Assembly: GCA_913056395.1 (NCBI GenBank)
Contig: CAJXMG010000003.1
Span: 1-64,000, forward strand
From: an uncultured bacterium
GTDB lineage: Bacteria > Planctomycetota > UBA8108 > UBA1146
Length of the DNA stretch: 64,000 nucleotides
Direction: 5' to 3'
A program made the translations under genes and the position numbers. Below the pieces are notes generated by a model. The model saw only the letters and a list, made by a program, of their open reading frames with translations. It did no database searches and was not told the origin of the DNA. Shown here in pieces: positions 43,962 through 53,488 of the stretch; the stretch's first letter is position 1; every line of letters starts with the position of its first letter.

Positions 43962-45968
43962 ATGTTGTCCCGCATTCTTCCGTTTCTCCTTTGTCTGATC
44001 TTTTCTTCCTTCCACACCTCTGAAGCGGCTATCGATGTGCCGGCGGTGATCGGCAATCACGCTGTCCTGCAGATGGACAAGGAAGTTCCGATCTGGGGAA
44101 GTGCCGATCCCGGAACCGAGATTACGGTGACCTTTGCAGGACAGATCCTGACGACGTCGGCGGATGAGACCGGAGCCTGGCGTGTAAACCTGGCACCGAT
44201 GGAAGCCAGTGCCGAAGGTCGCAAAATGGTGATCAGTGGCGGAGACGATCGCCGGGTATTCAAGGACATTCTGGTAGGTGTGGTTTGGCTGTGTGGGGGA
44301 CAGTCGAATATGGAGTGGTCGGTTCGCCAGTCGATGAATGCCAAGGAAGAGATCGCTGCCGGCGACCTGCCCTGGCTTCGCTGTATCAAGGCTCCCCACC
44401 TGCTCTCCCGCAAGCCGGAGAAAGACATCGATGCCCGCTGGCGCGTTTCGACTCCGCAGACCGCCGGCAGTTTTACTGCAGTAGGAACCTACATGGCCCG
44501 TCGCCTTCATGAGGAGCTGGGAGTTCCTGTGGGCCTTCTCGATGTGAATTGGGGCGGAACCCGTGCCGAGCCATGGACCGAAATGGGGGCTCTCAAGAGA
44601 CATCCCCGTTTCCGTCAGCGCATTCTCGATCTTGAAGCAGAGATCAAGCGCTGGGGGAATCGTTCCAGGGAAGAGATTGCTTCCCTTTTTGAAGAGCAGA
44701 AGCGTCAGTTTGAGAGCCGTGCCGCTACTTGGTGGGAAAAGAAAATGGCGGATGACGAAGGGCGCAAGGGGAATTGGGCTTCTGCAGAACTGGATGACAG
44801 TGAATGGGAGTCGATGCCGGTGCCCGGCCTTTGGGATGGAAAGAACAGCGACTGGGATGGCATCCTCTGGTACCGCAAAGAGGTCGAGATTCCTGCCGAG
44901 TGGCAGGGGAAAGATCTGCTCCTCGAGCCCGGGGCCATCGACGACGCCGACATCACCTATTGGCAGGGTCAGGAAGTGGGTCGAACCACGAATCAGTATT
45001 CCCTGCGTCGCAGTTACACCATTCCCGGTGACAAGGTGAAGGGTGGATCTGCAGTGATCGCGATCGCGGCTCTCGATACGGGAGGAGCGGGAGGCATCAC
45101 CGGGGCGGCGGATCGCGCCCTCATCAGACTGAAAGATGGCTCCAGTGATTCGACCATCTCCATCGCCGGTGACTGGAAGATTCGTCGGGGAGCGGCCTTC
45201 AGTGGAGATCGTGGGCCCAATGCACCGGCTCCCCCGGATGCACCTGGCATGACGACGACCGATCCGGCCGTCATGTTTAATGCGATGCTGTCTCCCTTCA
45301 TTCCCTACGCGATTCAGGGCGCTATCTGGTATCAGGGAGAATCGAATTCCGGTGAGCCGGAAGAGTACCGCGAGCTGCTGCCGTTGATGATCGGCTCATG
45401 GCGCAATGCCTGGGGTGACAACTTTCCCTTTGGCATCGTCCAGCTGGCCGCCTTCAAGGCAGTCAGTGACAATCCGGTACAGGGCGGTTGGGCCACTCTT
45501 CGGGATGCCCAGGATTTTACCCATCGGGTTGTGAGAAACACCGGTCTGGCCGTGCTCACCGACATCGGTGACGCCCGTGACATTCACCCGGCCAACAAAC
45601 AGGACGTCGGTCGCAGGCTGGCAGACTGGGCTCTGAACCGCTGCCATGGCCGCAGTGATCTGCCTGAATCGGGTCCCTTTTATCTGCGATCCAAAGTGGA
45701 CGGCAATGCCATGGTTCTGGAGTTCACCCACTGTGGTGATGGGCTCGTCGGCCGTCGCGGAAAGCCCATCGATGGCTTTGCGATTCAGGGGCAGGACGGA
45801 CGCTGGCACTGGGGTTTGGCAGAAGTCAGTGGGCCGACGGAGATCCGTGTGACCCACCCGCAGGTGCAAATGCCGAAAGCGGTTCGCTATGCCTGGCAGG
45901 ACAACCCGGTACGCGCCAACGTCGTCTCCAGCTTCGGACTGCCGATGGCGCCCTTCAAAACCGATTGA
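43962..45968 (+). CDS. Sialate O-acetylesterase-like secreted SGNH hydrolase
   Basis: A secreted esterase of about 668 residues (signal MLSRILPFLLCLIFSSFHTSEA). Marks of the sialate O-acetylesterase family are IWGSADPGTEITVTF at the N-terminal beta domain, LCGGQSNMEW with the nucleophile Ser, GLLDVNWGGTRAEPW, IWYQGESNSG and the catalytic DIHPANKQDVGRRLADWAL. A jelly-roll domain (about residues 250-350) is inserted in the catalytic domain. It should remove acetyl groups from sugars in complex polysaccharides. AGGAGG lies five bases before the ATG at 43962. It converges on the DUF1552 gene. Confidence 0.92.
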   Translation: MLSRILPFLLCLIFSSFHTSEAAIDVPAVIGNHAVLQMDKEVPIWGSADPGTEITVTFAGQILTTSADETGAWRVNLAPMEASAEGRKMVISGGDDRRVFKDILVGVVWLCGGQSNMEWSVRQSMNAKEEIAAGDLPWLRCIKAPHLLSRKPEKDIDARWRVSTPQTAGSFTAVGTYMARRLHEELGVPVGLLDVNWGGTRAEPWTEMGALKRHPRFRQRILDLEAEIKRWGNRSREEIASLFEEQKRQFESRAATWWEKKMADDEGRKGNWASAELDDSEWESMPVPGLWDGKNSDWDGILWYRKEVEIPAEWQGKDLLLEPGAIDDADITYWQGQEVGRTTNQYSLRRSYTIPGDKVKGGSAVIAIAALDTGGAGGITGAADRALIRLKDGSSDSTISIAGDWKIRRGAAFSGDRGPNAPAPPDAPGMTTTDPAVMFNAMLSPFIPYAIQGAIWYQGESNSGEPEEYRELLPLMIGSWRNAWGDNFPFGIVQLAAFKAVSDNPVQGGWATLRDAQDFTHRVVRNTGLAVLTDIGDARDIHPANKQDVGRRLADWALNRCHGRSDLPESGPFYLRSKVDGNAMVLEFTHCGDGLVGRRGKPIDGFAIQGQDGRWHWGLAEVSGPTEIRVTHPQVQMPKAVRYAWQDNPVRANVVSSFGLPMAPFKTD

Positions 45969-45989
45969 GTTTTGAGAGCAACGTCAGTG

Positions 45990-47360
45990 TCAGGATTTGA
46001 GCCCCTTCAGCACACCCTGGCTGTCACCGAATCGTGAGATCTGTTGTCCCTCTGCCTGAGCGAGGGAGAGGAACAGATTGCACATGGGGGTGCGATTCGG
46101 GGTGTGGAGGATACGGCCAGTGTCGATCAGGCCGTTGCCCTGGCCGGCGATAATCACCGGCAGGTCGTCGTGGTTGTGGCGGTTGCCATCGGAGATGGCG
46201 GAGCCAAAGACCAGGGTGGTGGAGTCGAGGAGGGAGTGTTCTCCCTCGCGGATCTGCTTCATGCGTTCGACCACGCGAACGAACTCACTCACCTGCCAAT
46301 GATTGATCTTCTTGACCCGTTGAATCTGTTCCTCGTTGCCCTTGTGATGGGTGAGGATGTGATGTCCTTCGCGGATGTCCAGATGGGGGTGGGCCCGGTT
46401 GGAACCCTCGTTGGACCACATGAAGGTGATGACGCGGGTCAGATCGAGACGGAACGCCAACAGCATCAACTCGTTCATCAGGCGCAGGTGCTCCTGATAG
46501 TTGGCGGGACTCAGATCTTCAAACTGGGCGAGGCCCTGTTCCTGCTTCTCGAGGGCGTCCAATTCTTCAAGACGGTCTATGCGACGCTCCAGATCGCGGA
46601 TGCCGGAGAGGAACTCATCGAAGCGTCCCCGATCCGCCTGTCCCAGTTTCTTTTGCATCCGAGCTGCGTCCTCACGGACAAAATCGAGGATGCTTGAACG
46701 TCGCTGGATACGGATCTGGCGGGCGGCGGCAGTTTCTCCCGCAGGTCCCTTGAGGAAGAGGCGCTCAAAAACGCGGCGCGGCTGGATCTCGTGGGGGATG
46801 GGTCGGTCCGGTTGGGCCCAGGCAATATTCGAAGAGTAGGCACAGGAGTAACCGGAATCACAGTTCCCGGATTGGCGCCCCCCTTCGGTGCCCAGCTGCA
46901 GCGATGGAATCAGTGTTTCTCCGGCACTGCTGCGAGCCAAAACCTGATCGATGGAAATACCGGAGCGAATGTCTGCACCGGCGGTCTTGTAGGGGTGGGC
47001 TCCGGTGAGGAAGCAGGCGGACGATCGGGCATGATCACCGGGGCCATCTCCCAGAGCCTGGGCATTGCGATGGGTCAGGCCACGGACGAAGAGGACATCT
47101 TCAAAGACCTTCTCCAGCGGCTTCAGGCTTGAGGAGAAGTGGCGTTGGCCATCCTTTTCATGAATGTGCCAATCGGGCATGTGGACACCGTTGGGGATAA
47201 AGAGAAAGGCTGTTCTGCGGGGAGAGGCGGAGGGCGCTGCGGCGACCGCCTGTGACATCCAATTCCCGGGCACCAGGGATTCGAGCCAGGGCAGGGCCAG
47301 GGCGGTTCCCATCCCGCGCAGGAAAGTTCTGCGGCCCATCGGCTGAGAGTGTGGACTCAT
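45990..47360 (-). CDS. DUF1552 protein, Tat-exported
   Basis: A 456-residue protein of the DUF1552 family, almost confined to Planctomycetota, Verrucomicrobiota and some Myxococcota. It has a twin-arginine signal (GRRTFLRGMGTALALPWLESL). Family segments are FIPNGVHMPDWHI, SSACFLTGAHPYKT, ISIDQVLA, CAYSSNIAW and TFMWSNEGSNRAHPHL. It is the second gene of the DUF1592/DUF1552 pair, 79 bases after its partner. Biochemical activity of the family is not established; the sequence suggests a sulfatase-like fold. Confidence 0.93.
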   Translation of the reverse strand: MSPHSQPMGRRTFLRGMGTALALPWLESLVPGNWMSQAVAAAPSASPRRTAFLFIPNGVHMPDWHIHEKDGQRHFSSSLKPLEKVFEDVLFVRGLTHRNAQALGDGPGDHARSSACFLTGAHPYKTAGADIRSGISIDQVLARSSAGETLIPSLQLGTEGGRQSGNCDSGYSCAYSSNIAWAQPDRPIPHEIQPRRVFERLFLKGPAGETAAARQIRIQRRSSILDFVREDAARMQKKLGQADRGRFDEFLSGIRDLERRIDRLEELDALEKQEQGLAQFEDLSPANYQEHLRLMNELMLLAFRLDLTRVITFMWSNEGSNRAHPHLDIREGHHILTHHKGNEEQIQRVKKINHWQVSEFVRVVERMKQIREGEHSLLDSTTLVFGSAISDGNRHNHDDLPVIIAGQGNGLIDTGRILHTPNRTPMCNLFLSLAQAEGQQISRFGDSQGVLKGLKS

Positions 47361-47439
47361 GACATCCCATTCCAGCGAACAGACTTCGCTTCATTTCCGA
47401 TGAAAACGCCTGTGGGCGAAAAAGGCAAAGGGGAAATTG

Positions 47440-49704
47440 TCACTGTGGGATCTCTCTTTTGCGGAAAGCCTCGGTGAGAACGATCGCCTCGATCAGGTCC
47501 TGAAGAGTGGAATCTGCTTTCAGACCACGGGTCAGGCGACTGACGGTGGGAATGTCTGCAGATTCAAGGGCCCGCCCCAATCCATAGGTCATCAGATGGC
47601 TGACCAGTGAACGGCGGAATCCCTGTTCTTTTTCCACCAGTTCTCTCAAGGCAGCGGGACCGTCTATTTCGGTGCCGTCGGGCAGTTCACCCTTCGTATC
47701 GATGACTCCCTGTCGGTAACGGCCGACCGCATCGAAGCGCTCCATGGCGAAGCCGATGGCATCCATGCGTCGGTGACAGGTGGCACAGGCTGGATCGCGC
47801 CGATGAACTTCCAGCTGTTCCCGCAGGCTCAGATCGGAACCTGATTCTCCTGGTGCGGGCAGATTGCCGGCACCGGGGGGTGCCGGGGGTGGCGCATCAT
47901 CGAGGAGGACTTCCAGAACCCACTTGCCCCTCAGCACCGGTGACGTTCTTTGACGGGTACTGCTCGCCAGCAACACGCTGCCATGGGAGATCAGTCCTCC
48001 CCCTCGCGGCGTGTTGATCTGAACCTTCTGATGGGCGTTGCCCCGCTGACCCGGGAGCCCGTAATGACGCGCAAGCCTGCCGTTGAGGAACGAGTAATCA
48101 GCGGTGAGCAGTTCTCGAACCGGACGGTTTTCACGCAGGATGTGATCAAAGAAGAGAACCGTTTCCTTCTGCATGTCATCGAGGAGAACGTTGCGGAATC
48201 CGGGGAAGATTTTGCGATCGGGGGCACGTTCCTTGAGATCGCGGATTCGCAGCCATTGGGTGGCGAAATCTTCGGCGAGTACTCTGGAACGGGGATCCCT
48301 GAGCATGCGTCGGGTGACCTCCATCAGTTGTGCCGGTTCGGTCAGCTTGCCCTTCTTCGCCAGTGTCAGCAAAGCTTCATCGGGGCAGGTTCCCCAGAGG
48401 AAGTAAGAGAGACGTGTGGCGAGTTCGAAATCGTTGAGCTTTCGAACCTCCCCCGGTTTCAGTCGGGCGGGATCCGGCTCGGTGCGGAGGATGAATCGGG
48501 GCGAAACGATGGCGGCGATGAGGGCACTGCGCAGCAGTTCCTCGGCAGGACTGTTCTCCTTGCTGGCACGGACGGCCAGGTCGACCATATCCTGAATCTG
48601 CCGTGCGCTGACCTTTTGACGCCAGAACCGGGGGAGCCAGCGACTCATGCCCCGCTTCAGTTTCTGCTTCGGGCTGCCTCCTCCACGGAGGGCGAACTTC
48701 TGGAAGGGGGTCGGGCTCAATCCTTCGAGGGGGCCTTCGATGGTCAACTGTACGATGGCTCCGTTGCGATCACGCTGCGAAGGGTCCGGCTCTTCCGGTC
48801 GGTAGTAATCGTTGACGAAGGTCAGTCGAACACTCTGCAGCCCTTGCGGGACACGCAGTTCTACAATTCGCTCTCCGGGTTCGGCACGGGTTTCCGGGAA
48901 GACCAGTGTTTCCCTGAGCTCGGGTCCCACGTCCAGTCGGAAAGCGACCGGGTCGGGACCGGCCTGCTGGCCCCAGCCCTGAACCTTGAAACGATACGTT
49001 CCCCGTTTGGGGAAAAGGTAATCGGTCGAAGCAGTACCACGGCTGAAGAAATGGATGTGATCCCCGGCTTTGCGGTTGCCTCCGGAAGCCTCCAGTTCGG
49101 CGGCAAAATAATCTCTGCGAGGGATTCCTTCATCCTCCGGTGAGATCACGGCGGCAAGAGCGACCTCTTCACCGATGCGGAACAGCTGTTCGACAAAGCC
49201 GGGAGACAGATGCCCACCCTGATTGTCGAAACCGGCACTGGAGGCATCGGCGGGAAGATGACGATCGACATCGATCTCCACTCCGGTCAGATCCTTGAGG
49301 GTTCGTTTCAATTCGGTGCGGCTGAGACGACGGGGTGGAACTGAGCCGGCAGACTCGGGCATGAGCGAGAGCTGATGCCGTTGCCAGGCATCGAGGGCAT
49401 CGATGACCGCCTGTCGCTGATGGGGGTCGGGCCCCTCTTCATCGGCGGGTGGCATTTCTCCCGTACGCAGGACATTGATCAGTGTTTGCCAGTCTGCGGG
49501 ATCGCCTTTTGCCCCGTCCTCGACGACGACCTCGAGGTCGAAGCCACCCTTGACCTTCTCTCCCGAATGGCAGCGATAACAGTGGGCTTCAAAACCGGCG
49601 ACGACCACTTCAGGGAAGGCTGGAGCCTGCAGAGGTGCAGGATCCACAGTCTCTGGAGTACCCGTCAGCCACAGGCTGAGAGAGAAAAAGAGATTCAGGC
49701 CCAT
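47440..49704 (-). CDS. Planctomycete DUF1587/1592/1588/1585 cytochrome-type protein
   Basis: A 754-residue exported protein. After a short signal a cytochrome-like heme motif occurs (HCYRCHSGEKVKGGF; Cys 42, Cys 45, His 46). Next come DUF1587 (SVPPRRLSRTELKRTLKDLTG), DUF1595, DUF1592 (FELATRLSYFLWGTCPDEALL), DUF1588 (HGSVLLASSTRQRTSPVLRGK and the second heme-like CATCHRRMDAIGFAMERFDAVG) and DUF1585 (LVSHLMTYGLGRALE). This is the standard architecture found beside DUF1552. GGAAG precedes the ATG. A periplasmic redox role is inferred. Confidence 0.94.
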   Translation of the reverse strand: MGLNLFFSLSLWLTGTPETVDPAPLQAPAFPEVVVAGFEAHCYRCHSGEKVKGGFDLEVVVEDGAKGDPADWQTLINVLRTGEMPPADEEGPDPHQRQAVIDALDAWQRHQLSLMPESAGSVPPRRLSRTELKRTLKDLTGVEIDVDRHLPADASSAGFDNQGGHLSPGFVEQLFRIGEEVALAAVISPEDEGIPRRDYFAAELEASGGNRKAGDHIHFFSRGTASTDYLFPKRGTYRFKVQGWGQQAGPDPVAFRLDVGPELRETLVFPETRAEPGERIVELRVPQGLQSVRLTFVNDYYRPEEPDPSQRDRNGAIVQLTIEGPLEGLSPTPFQKFALRGGGSPKQKLKRGMSRWLPRFWRQKVSARQIQDMVDLAVRASKENSPAEELLRSALIAAIVSPRFILRTEPDPARLKPGEVRKLNDFELATRLSYFLWGTCPDEALLTLAKKGKLTEPAQLMEVTRRMLRDPRSRVLAEDFATQWLRIRDLKERAPDRKIFPGFRNVLLDDMQKETVLFFDHILRENRPVRELLTADYSFLNGRLARHYGLPGQRGNAHQKVQINTPRGGGLISHGSVLLASSTRQRTSPVLRGKWVLEVLLDDAPPPAPPGAGNLPAPGESGSDLSLREQLEVHRRDPACATCHRRMDAIGFAMERFDAVGRYRQGVIDTKGELPDGTEIDGPAALRELVEKEQGFRRSLVSHLMTYGLGRALESADIPTVSRLTRGLKADSTLQDLIEAIVLTEAFRKREIPQ

Positions 49705-49861
49705 GATCTTCCGTCACATCTGCTGAAACACGGCTGTGGGGAGCACCGGATTGAGTGCTAAGCCCCGTATAGGATGTACATTACATTATCCGCTGGGATC
49801 GGTGTCCTGAACAGGGGCCAGTCCACGCGCTCGGAAATGAAACTGAACAGAAAGGGCAAGA

Positions 49862-50428
49862 ATGACAGACGAAAAGACACCCCCGACAGCAAAGGGCTCG
49901 AAGGGCTTTTCAACGATGAAGAAGATCATACTGGCACTCATGTTGACCCCGATCTTTTTGTTGCTGATCGGCTTTGCCTTGCCCGGCGACTACTCGGTTC
50001 AAAGAACCGTCTTTATCGCTGCGGATGCGGAAGCGATTCATGAGAGTGTTGTCGACCTGAGAGTCTGGCCCGAGTGGACCCCCTGGAATTCCCAGTTGGA
50101 TCCCACTCTGGTCTACACGTATGAGGGTGAGCCGGGAGTGGGTTTCCGTTCCCGCTGGACCGGAGAGAAGGCTGGCAAGGGAACCCTTGAAATCACCAGT
50201 GCTGAACCGGGTCGCGGGATCGTCTACGTGATGAAGTTTGAGGGCTTTCCGCCGATGGATGGAGTGATCGATCTCCAGGCCAACAAGGGTGGAACCACGG
50301 TGACCTGGAAGATGAGCGGAACGATGGATCCTCCTCTGGGAGGGTGGCTCAGCATGACGATGGATTCTGCGCTTGGAGCAGATATCGAAAAAGCCTTCTC
50401 CGGTTTGACGAAAAAATTTACCCCCTGA
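49862..50428 (+). CDS. SRPBCC-fold protein with N-terminal membrane anchor
   Basis: A 188-residue protein with one hydrophobic segment near residues 20-40 (IILALMLTPIFLLLIGFAL) and a START/SRPBCC domain: YSVQRTVFIAADAEAIHESVVDLRVWPEWTPW, YVMKFEGFPPMDGVIDL and TTVTWKMSGTM. The family binds hydrophobic ligands; the ligand here is unknown. The ATG at 49862 has AAAGGG five bases upstream; an ATG at 49916 just before the membrane segment is an alternative start. It lies 18 bases before the methyltransferase gene and may be cotranscribed. Confidence 0.85.
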   Translation: MTDEKTPPTAKGSKGFSTMKKIILALMLTPIFLLLIGFALPGDYSVQRTVFIAADAEAIHESVVDLRVWPEWTPWNSQLDPTLVYTYEGEPGVGFRSRWTGEKAGKGTLEITSAEPGRGIVYVMKFEGFPPMDGVIDLQANKGGTTVTWKMSGTMDPPLGGWLSMTMDSALGADIEKAFSGLTKKFTP

Positions 50429-50446
50429 GATTCTGAAACCTGCACC

Positions 50447-51658
50447 ATGACCCGAACTCCCTTTGTTCCTCTCATCGAACTTCGCAAGCGTGCGGCCCGG
50501 CTGGCCCGTCGGGGTCATCCATGGCTCTATCGGGATGACCTCAGAAACGGGGAGCTGGATGACCCGCGATTTGATCCGGGGATGCTGGTTCGAATCCGCG
50601 ATGACGAAGGCCATGATCTGGGGCTGGGAATCGCTTCGACACGCTCAAAGATTGCCCTTCGACTTTGTGGTCCCTGGAATGCAGAAGAAGTTCCAGGTCC
50701 TGAAGAGTTCCTGCACCATCGCATTCACCGCGCTTCCGAATTGAGGTCGCTGCAGTCGGAGCCTCTGGCTGGCTGTCGATTGGTGCATGGTGAATCAGAC
50801 CTGTTGCCGGGTCTGGTGATCGATCGCTATGCGGACGTCTATGTGATTCAGGCAACCACGGCCTGGATGGATGCCCATTCACCGCTGATTGCCCAGGTTT
50901 TGCAGGATCTGTTTGAGGTGCGTTGCGTGCTCGCCCGCAATGATGTGGGGGTGCGCAAGTTTGAACGGCTGGGAGAAGAGATCGTTCTTTTGGCTGGTGA
51001 GGCGGTGGAACGGGTCACCATCGAAGAGGGGGGAATCCAGCACATGGTTCGTCCCTATGCCGGTCAGAAAACCGGCATGTATCTGGATCAGCGACCCGCT
51101 CGCCAGCGGGTCCGGGAGTTGGCTCAGGGTGCAAAGGTCCTCGACCTGTGCTGCTACCAGGGAGGATTCAGCGTTTCCGCCCTGGCTGGAGGAGCGGAAT
51201 CGGTGACTGCCGTCGATCAGTCGGAGACCGCTCTCGAATTGGCAACGGAGATCTGCCAGTTGAATGGTCATGGCGCTTTGGAAACGATTCAGGGGAACGT
51301 CTTCGATGTGGTCCGTGACCTGCGAGTGGAAAATCGACAGTTTGACCTGATCATTCTCGACCCTCCCGCATTCTGCAAAAGCCGGCGAGAGGTTCAGGGA
51401 GGGATTCGCGGGTATCGCGATCTGAATCGGGCGGCGTTGAGACTGCTGGCTCCGGGTGGGCGACTGGTCACCTGTTCCTGCAGTCATCATCTGAAGCCGG
51501 AGATGTTCGACGACACGCTGAGGCAGTCTGCCCTCGATCTTCCCTACAGGGTGATCGTGGAGGAGCGACTCGGTGCCGGAGATGACCACCCCGTTTCACT
51601 GAGATTCCCTGAATCAGAATATCTGAAGGTCCGCATCCTGCGTCGTTGGGATGGGTGA
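50447..51658 (+). CDS. Class I rRNA methyltransferase, RlmI-like
   Basis: A 403-residue enzyme with an N-terminal PUA-like domain (GHPWLYRDDL, GMLVRIRDDEG), a middle domain (LPGLVIDRYADVYVIQ) and a SAM-dependent methyltransferase domain: KVLDLCCYQGGFSVSAL as motif I, VTAVDQSETAL, and the catalytic motif LIILDPPAFCKS. It corresponds to RlmI/YccW, which makes 5-methylcytosine in 23S rRNA, but related subfamilies exist, so the target site is not certain. The last base of its TGA is the first base of the next gene's ATG. Confidence 0.93.
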   Translation: MTRTPFVPLIELRKRAARLARRGHPWLYRDDLRNGELDDPRFDPGMLVRIRDDEGHDLGLGIASTRSKIALRLCGPWNAEEVPGPEEFLHHRIHRASELRSLQSEPLAGCRLVHGESDLLPGLVIDRYADVYVIQATTAWMDAHSPLIAQVLQDLFEVRCVLARNDVGVRKFERLGEEIVLLAGEAVERVTIEEGGIQHMVRPYAGQKTGMYLDQRPARQRVRELAQGAKVLDLCCYQGGFSVSALAGGAESVTAVDQSETALELATEICQLNGHGALETIQGNVFDVVRDLRVENRQFDLIILDPPAFCKSRREVQGGIRGYRDLNRAALRLLAPGGRLVTCSCSHHLKPEMFDDTLRQSALDLPYRVIVEERLGAGDDHPVSLRFPESEYLKVRILRRWDG

Positions 51659-52305
51659 TGTCCGCTACTCCTGAACTTTTCTCCTGTGGTGACACTCCCG
51701 CTGGAAAGATCGATCTCCCCGATGCAAAGATGGAGTACATCCCGTCTTTCTTTGACGTCGACCGCCAGCAAAGCCTTTATGAAAAGTTGACCTCGGAACT
51801 CGAATGGAGTCAGGGGCAGATCAAACTCTATGGCAAAGAGCATGTCATTCCACGTCTCGAAGCCTGGCATGGAGATCCGGGTGCCCGTTACGGGTATTCA
51901 GGAACGGAACTGGAACCATGTCCATGGACCCCTGCTCTGGAGGAGATACGCCAGCAGCTGATTCGTCATCGATCTGACCTGACCTTCAACTCGGTCCTGG
52001 GGAATTGGTACAGAGATGGGGAAGACGCGATGGGTTGGCACAGTGACGACGAAAAGGAACTGGGACCACAACCCTGTATTGCTTCGATCAGTCTCGGCTG
52101 CGGTCGCGACATCCGATTCCGCCATCGTTTTCAGAAAGACCTGTCGACGGTAAAGATCCATCTTGAGCCGGGCTCCTTGCTCTTGATGGAAGGGACAACC
52201 CAGGAGAACTGGCAGCATGAAATCCCCCGTCGACGGGGGAGAAATGCTCCGGGTGGCCGCATCAATCTGACCTTCAGGACCATTCGTTTCCCCCGAAGCG
52301 GCTGA
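51658..52305 (+). CDS. AlkB-like 2-oxoglutarate/Fe(II) dioxygenase
   Basis: A 215-residue dioxygenase of the AlkB family, which directly reverses alkylation damage on nucleic acids. The iron ligands are in WHSDDE (His, Asp) and WQHEIPRR (His), and the 2-oxoglutarate-binding Arg is in GGRINLTFR. SISLGCGRDIRFRH is a family mark. The substrate-lid region FNSVLGNWYRDGED places it near the ALKBH2/3-like, DNA-repair group. The ATG at 51658 overlaps the stop of the methyltransferase gene (TGATG), indicating translational coupling. It converges with the pseudouridine synthase gene. Confidence 0.94.
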   Translation: MSATPELFSCGDTPAGKIDLPDAKMEYIPSFFDVDRQQSLYEKLTSELEWSQGQIKLYGKEHVIPRLEAWHGDPGARYGYSGTELEPCPWTPALEEIRQQLIRHRSDLTFNSVLGNWYRDGEDAMGWHSDDEKELGPQPCIASISLGCGRDIRFRHRFQKDLSTVKIHLEPGSLLLMEGTTQENWQHEIPRRRGRNAPGGRINLTFRTIRFPRSG

Positions 52306-52309
52306 TTCG

Positions 52310-53221
52310 TTACAGGCTCTCTTTGAGAGCTTTCAGGCACTCATCAAAGTCTTGTGAGGGGGGAACCTGAAAACTCAGGTTTTCTCCGCTCAGGGGATGC
52401 TGAAGCGAAAGCGATTCGGCATGAAGAGCGGTGCGTTGTATCCACGGTGATTTGACTCCGTATTTGTCATCACCGATCAGGGGCATTCCGAGGTGTGCCA
52501 GATGAACCCGGATCTGGTTGCGACGGCCTGTCTCGAGGTGGGCTTCAATCAGGCAGTGGTCATTCCAACGTTGGAGAATCTTCCAGTGGGTGACCGCAGA
52601 TTTACAGGGATCATTTGGACGAGCGATCCGTACTTTGCGGTGACGCTTGTCGGTATGAAGCGGGAGTTGACAGGTTCCGGAATCGGTAGGCGGGTTCCCC
52701 TGACAGATGGCCAGATATCTGCGACGGAATTTGTTGTTCAACAACTGACGCTTGATGTTGTCTCGAGCTTCGGCAGTGCGGGCAACAACGAGGACTCCAC
52801 TGGTTTCCAGATCGAGTCGTTGAACGATAAAGAGGGGTGGGTTCTTGCCACCTTCTTTTCGCAGACGGTGATAGAGTTCTGACTGGAGAGTGATCTCGTT
52901 TTCACCATCTTCGGTGGCGACGGTCAGCAAACCGGCGGGTTTTTGCACGACGATGATCTGCCGGTCTTGATGCAGGATCTCCACTCCTTCGGTGACCTTC
53001 TGGCGATGAACGGTCCGTCTCCGTGGAGCATCCTCTTTTGCGCTGAGTTTTTGACCTGACTTGACCCGAAATCCCGGATCGGTGACGGAATGGCCATCCA
53101 CGGAGACCCCACCACGGAGGATGATTTCCTTGGCTCTTCGGTGAGAGATCTGCAATTGCCCGCGGACTTCCGCCTGCAACGCACGCTGATCTTCCTGAGT
53201 TGTCCATTCCGTATGCGACAA
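52310..53221 (-). CDS. RluA-family pseudouridine synthase with S4 domain
   Basis: A 303-residue RNA pseudouridine synthase. An S4 RNA-binding domain opens it (ISHRRAKEIILRGGVSVDG). The catalytic domain holds motif II RLDLETSGVLVVA with the catalytic Asp, DRQIIVVQKPAGLL before it, and RNQIRVHLAHLGMPLIGDDKYG after it. This is the RluC/RluD branch; the exact uridines modified are unknown. The start is TTG at 53221 with GGGAG about eight bases upstream; no better ATG is near. Confidence 0.94.
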   Translation of the reverse strand: MSHTEWTTQEDQRALQAEVRGQLQISHRRAKEIILRGGVSVDGHSVTDPGFRVKSGQKLSAKEDAPRRRTVHRQKVTEGVEILHQDRQIIVVQKPAGLLTVATEDGENEITLQSELYHRLRKEGGKNPPLFIVQRLDLETSGVLVVARTAEARDNIKRQLLNNKFRRRYLAICQGNPPTDSGTCQLPLHTDKRHRKVRIARPNDPCKSAVTHWKILQRWNDHCLIEAHLETGRRNQIRVHLAHLGMPLIGDDKYGVKSPWIQRTALHAESLSLQHPLSGENLSFQVPPSQDFDECLKALKESL

Positions 53222-53488
53222 AGGTCTGCTCCCTTGAGATTTGAAGCTGGTGAGATTTAAAGCTGGAGGTATGTACAGGTGCGATGTTCGCCAACCTCCA
53301 CAGAATGTCCAGTGGTGCTCGATGTTTTGCCCGGAAATCGCTATCCTTCACAATGCAGGTCTCAGCCCCGGTGGACAGGATTCACCACTTGGGGTCTTGG
53401 AGGCATTGAACCGGCTCTCTTCGGCAGGCTTCGGCTCCCCGGAACAGGGCACAGCAAAGTGCACAAATGATGGTGCACTGGAGGTCGC
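53222..53488. other. Divergent intergenic region, no gene seen
   Basis: About 270 bases between the divergent pseudouridine synthase and radical SAM genes. Short open frames are present but have no ribosome-binding site or recognisable product. It should hold both promoters; I see no clear paired boxes. Confidence 0.4.

Noticed and set aside
47950-49143. Plus-strand frame of about 397 codons inside the DUF1592-type gene
   Set aside because: Antisense to well-conserved domains; composition explains the lack of stops.
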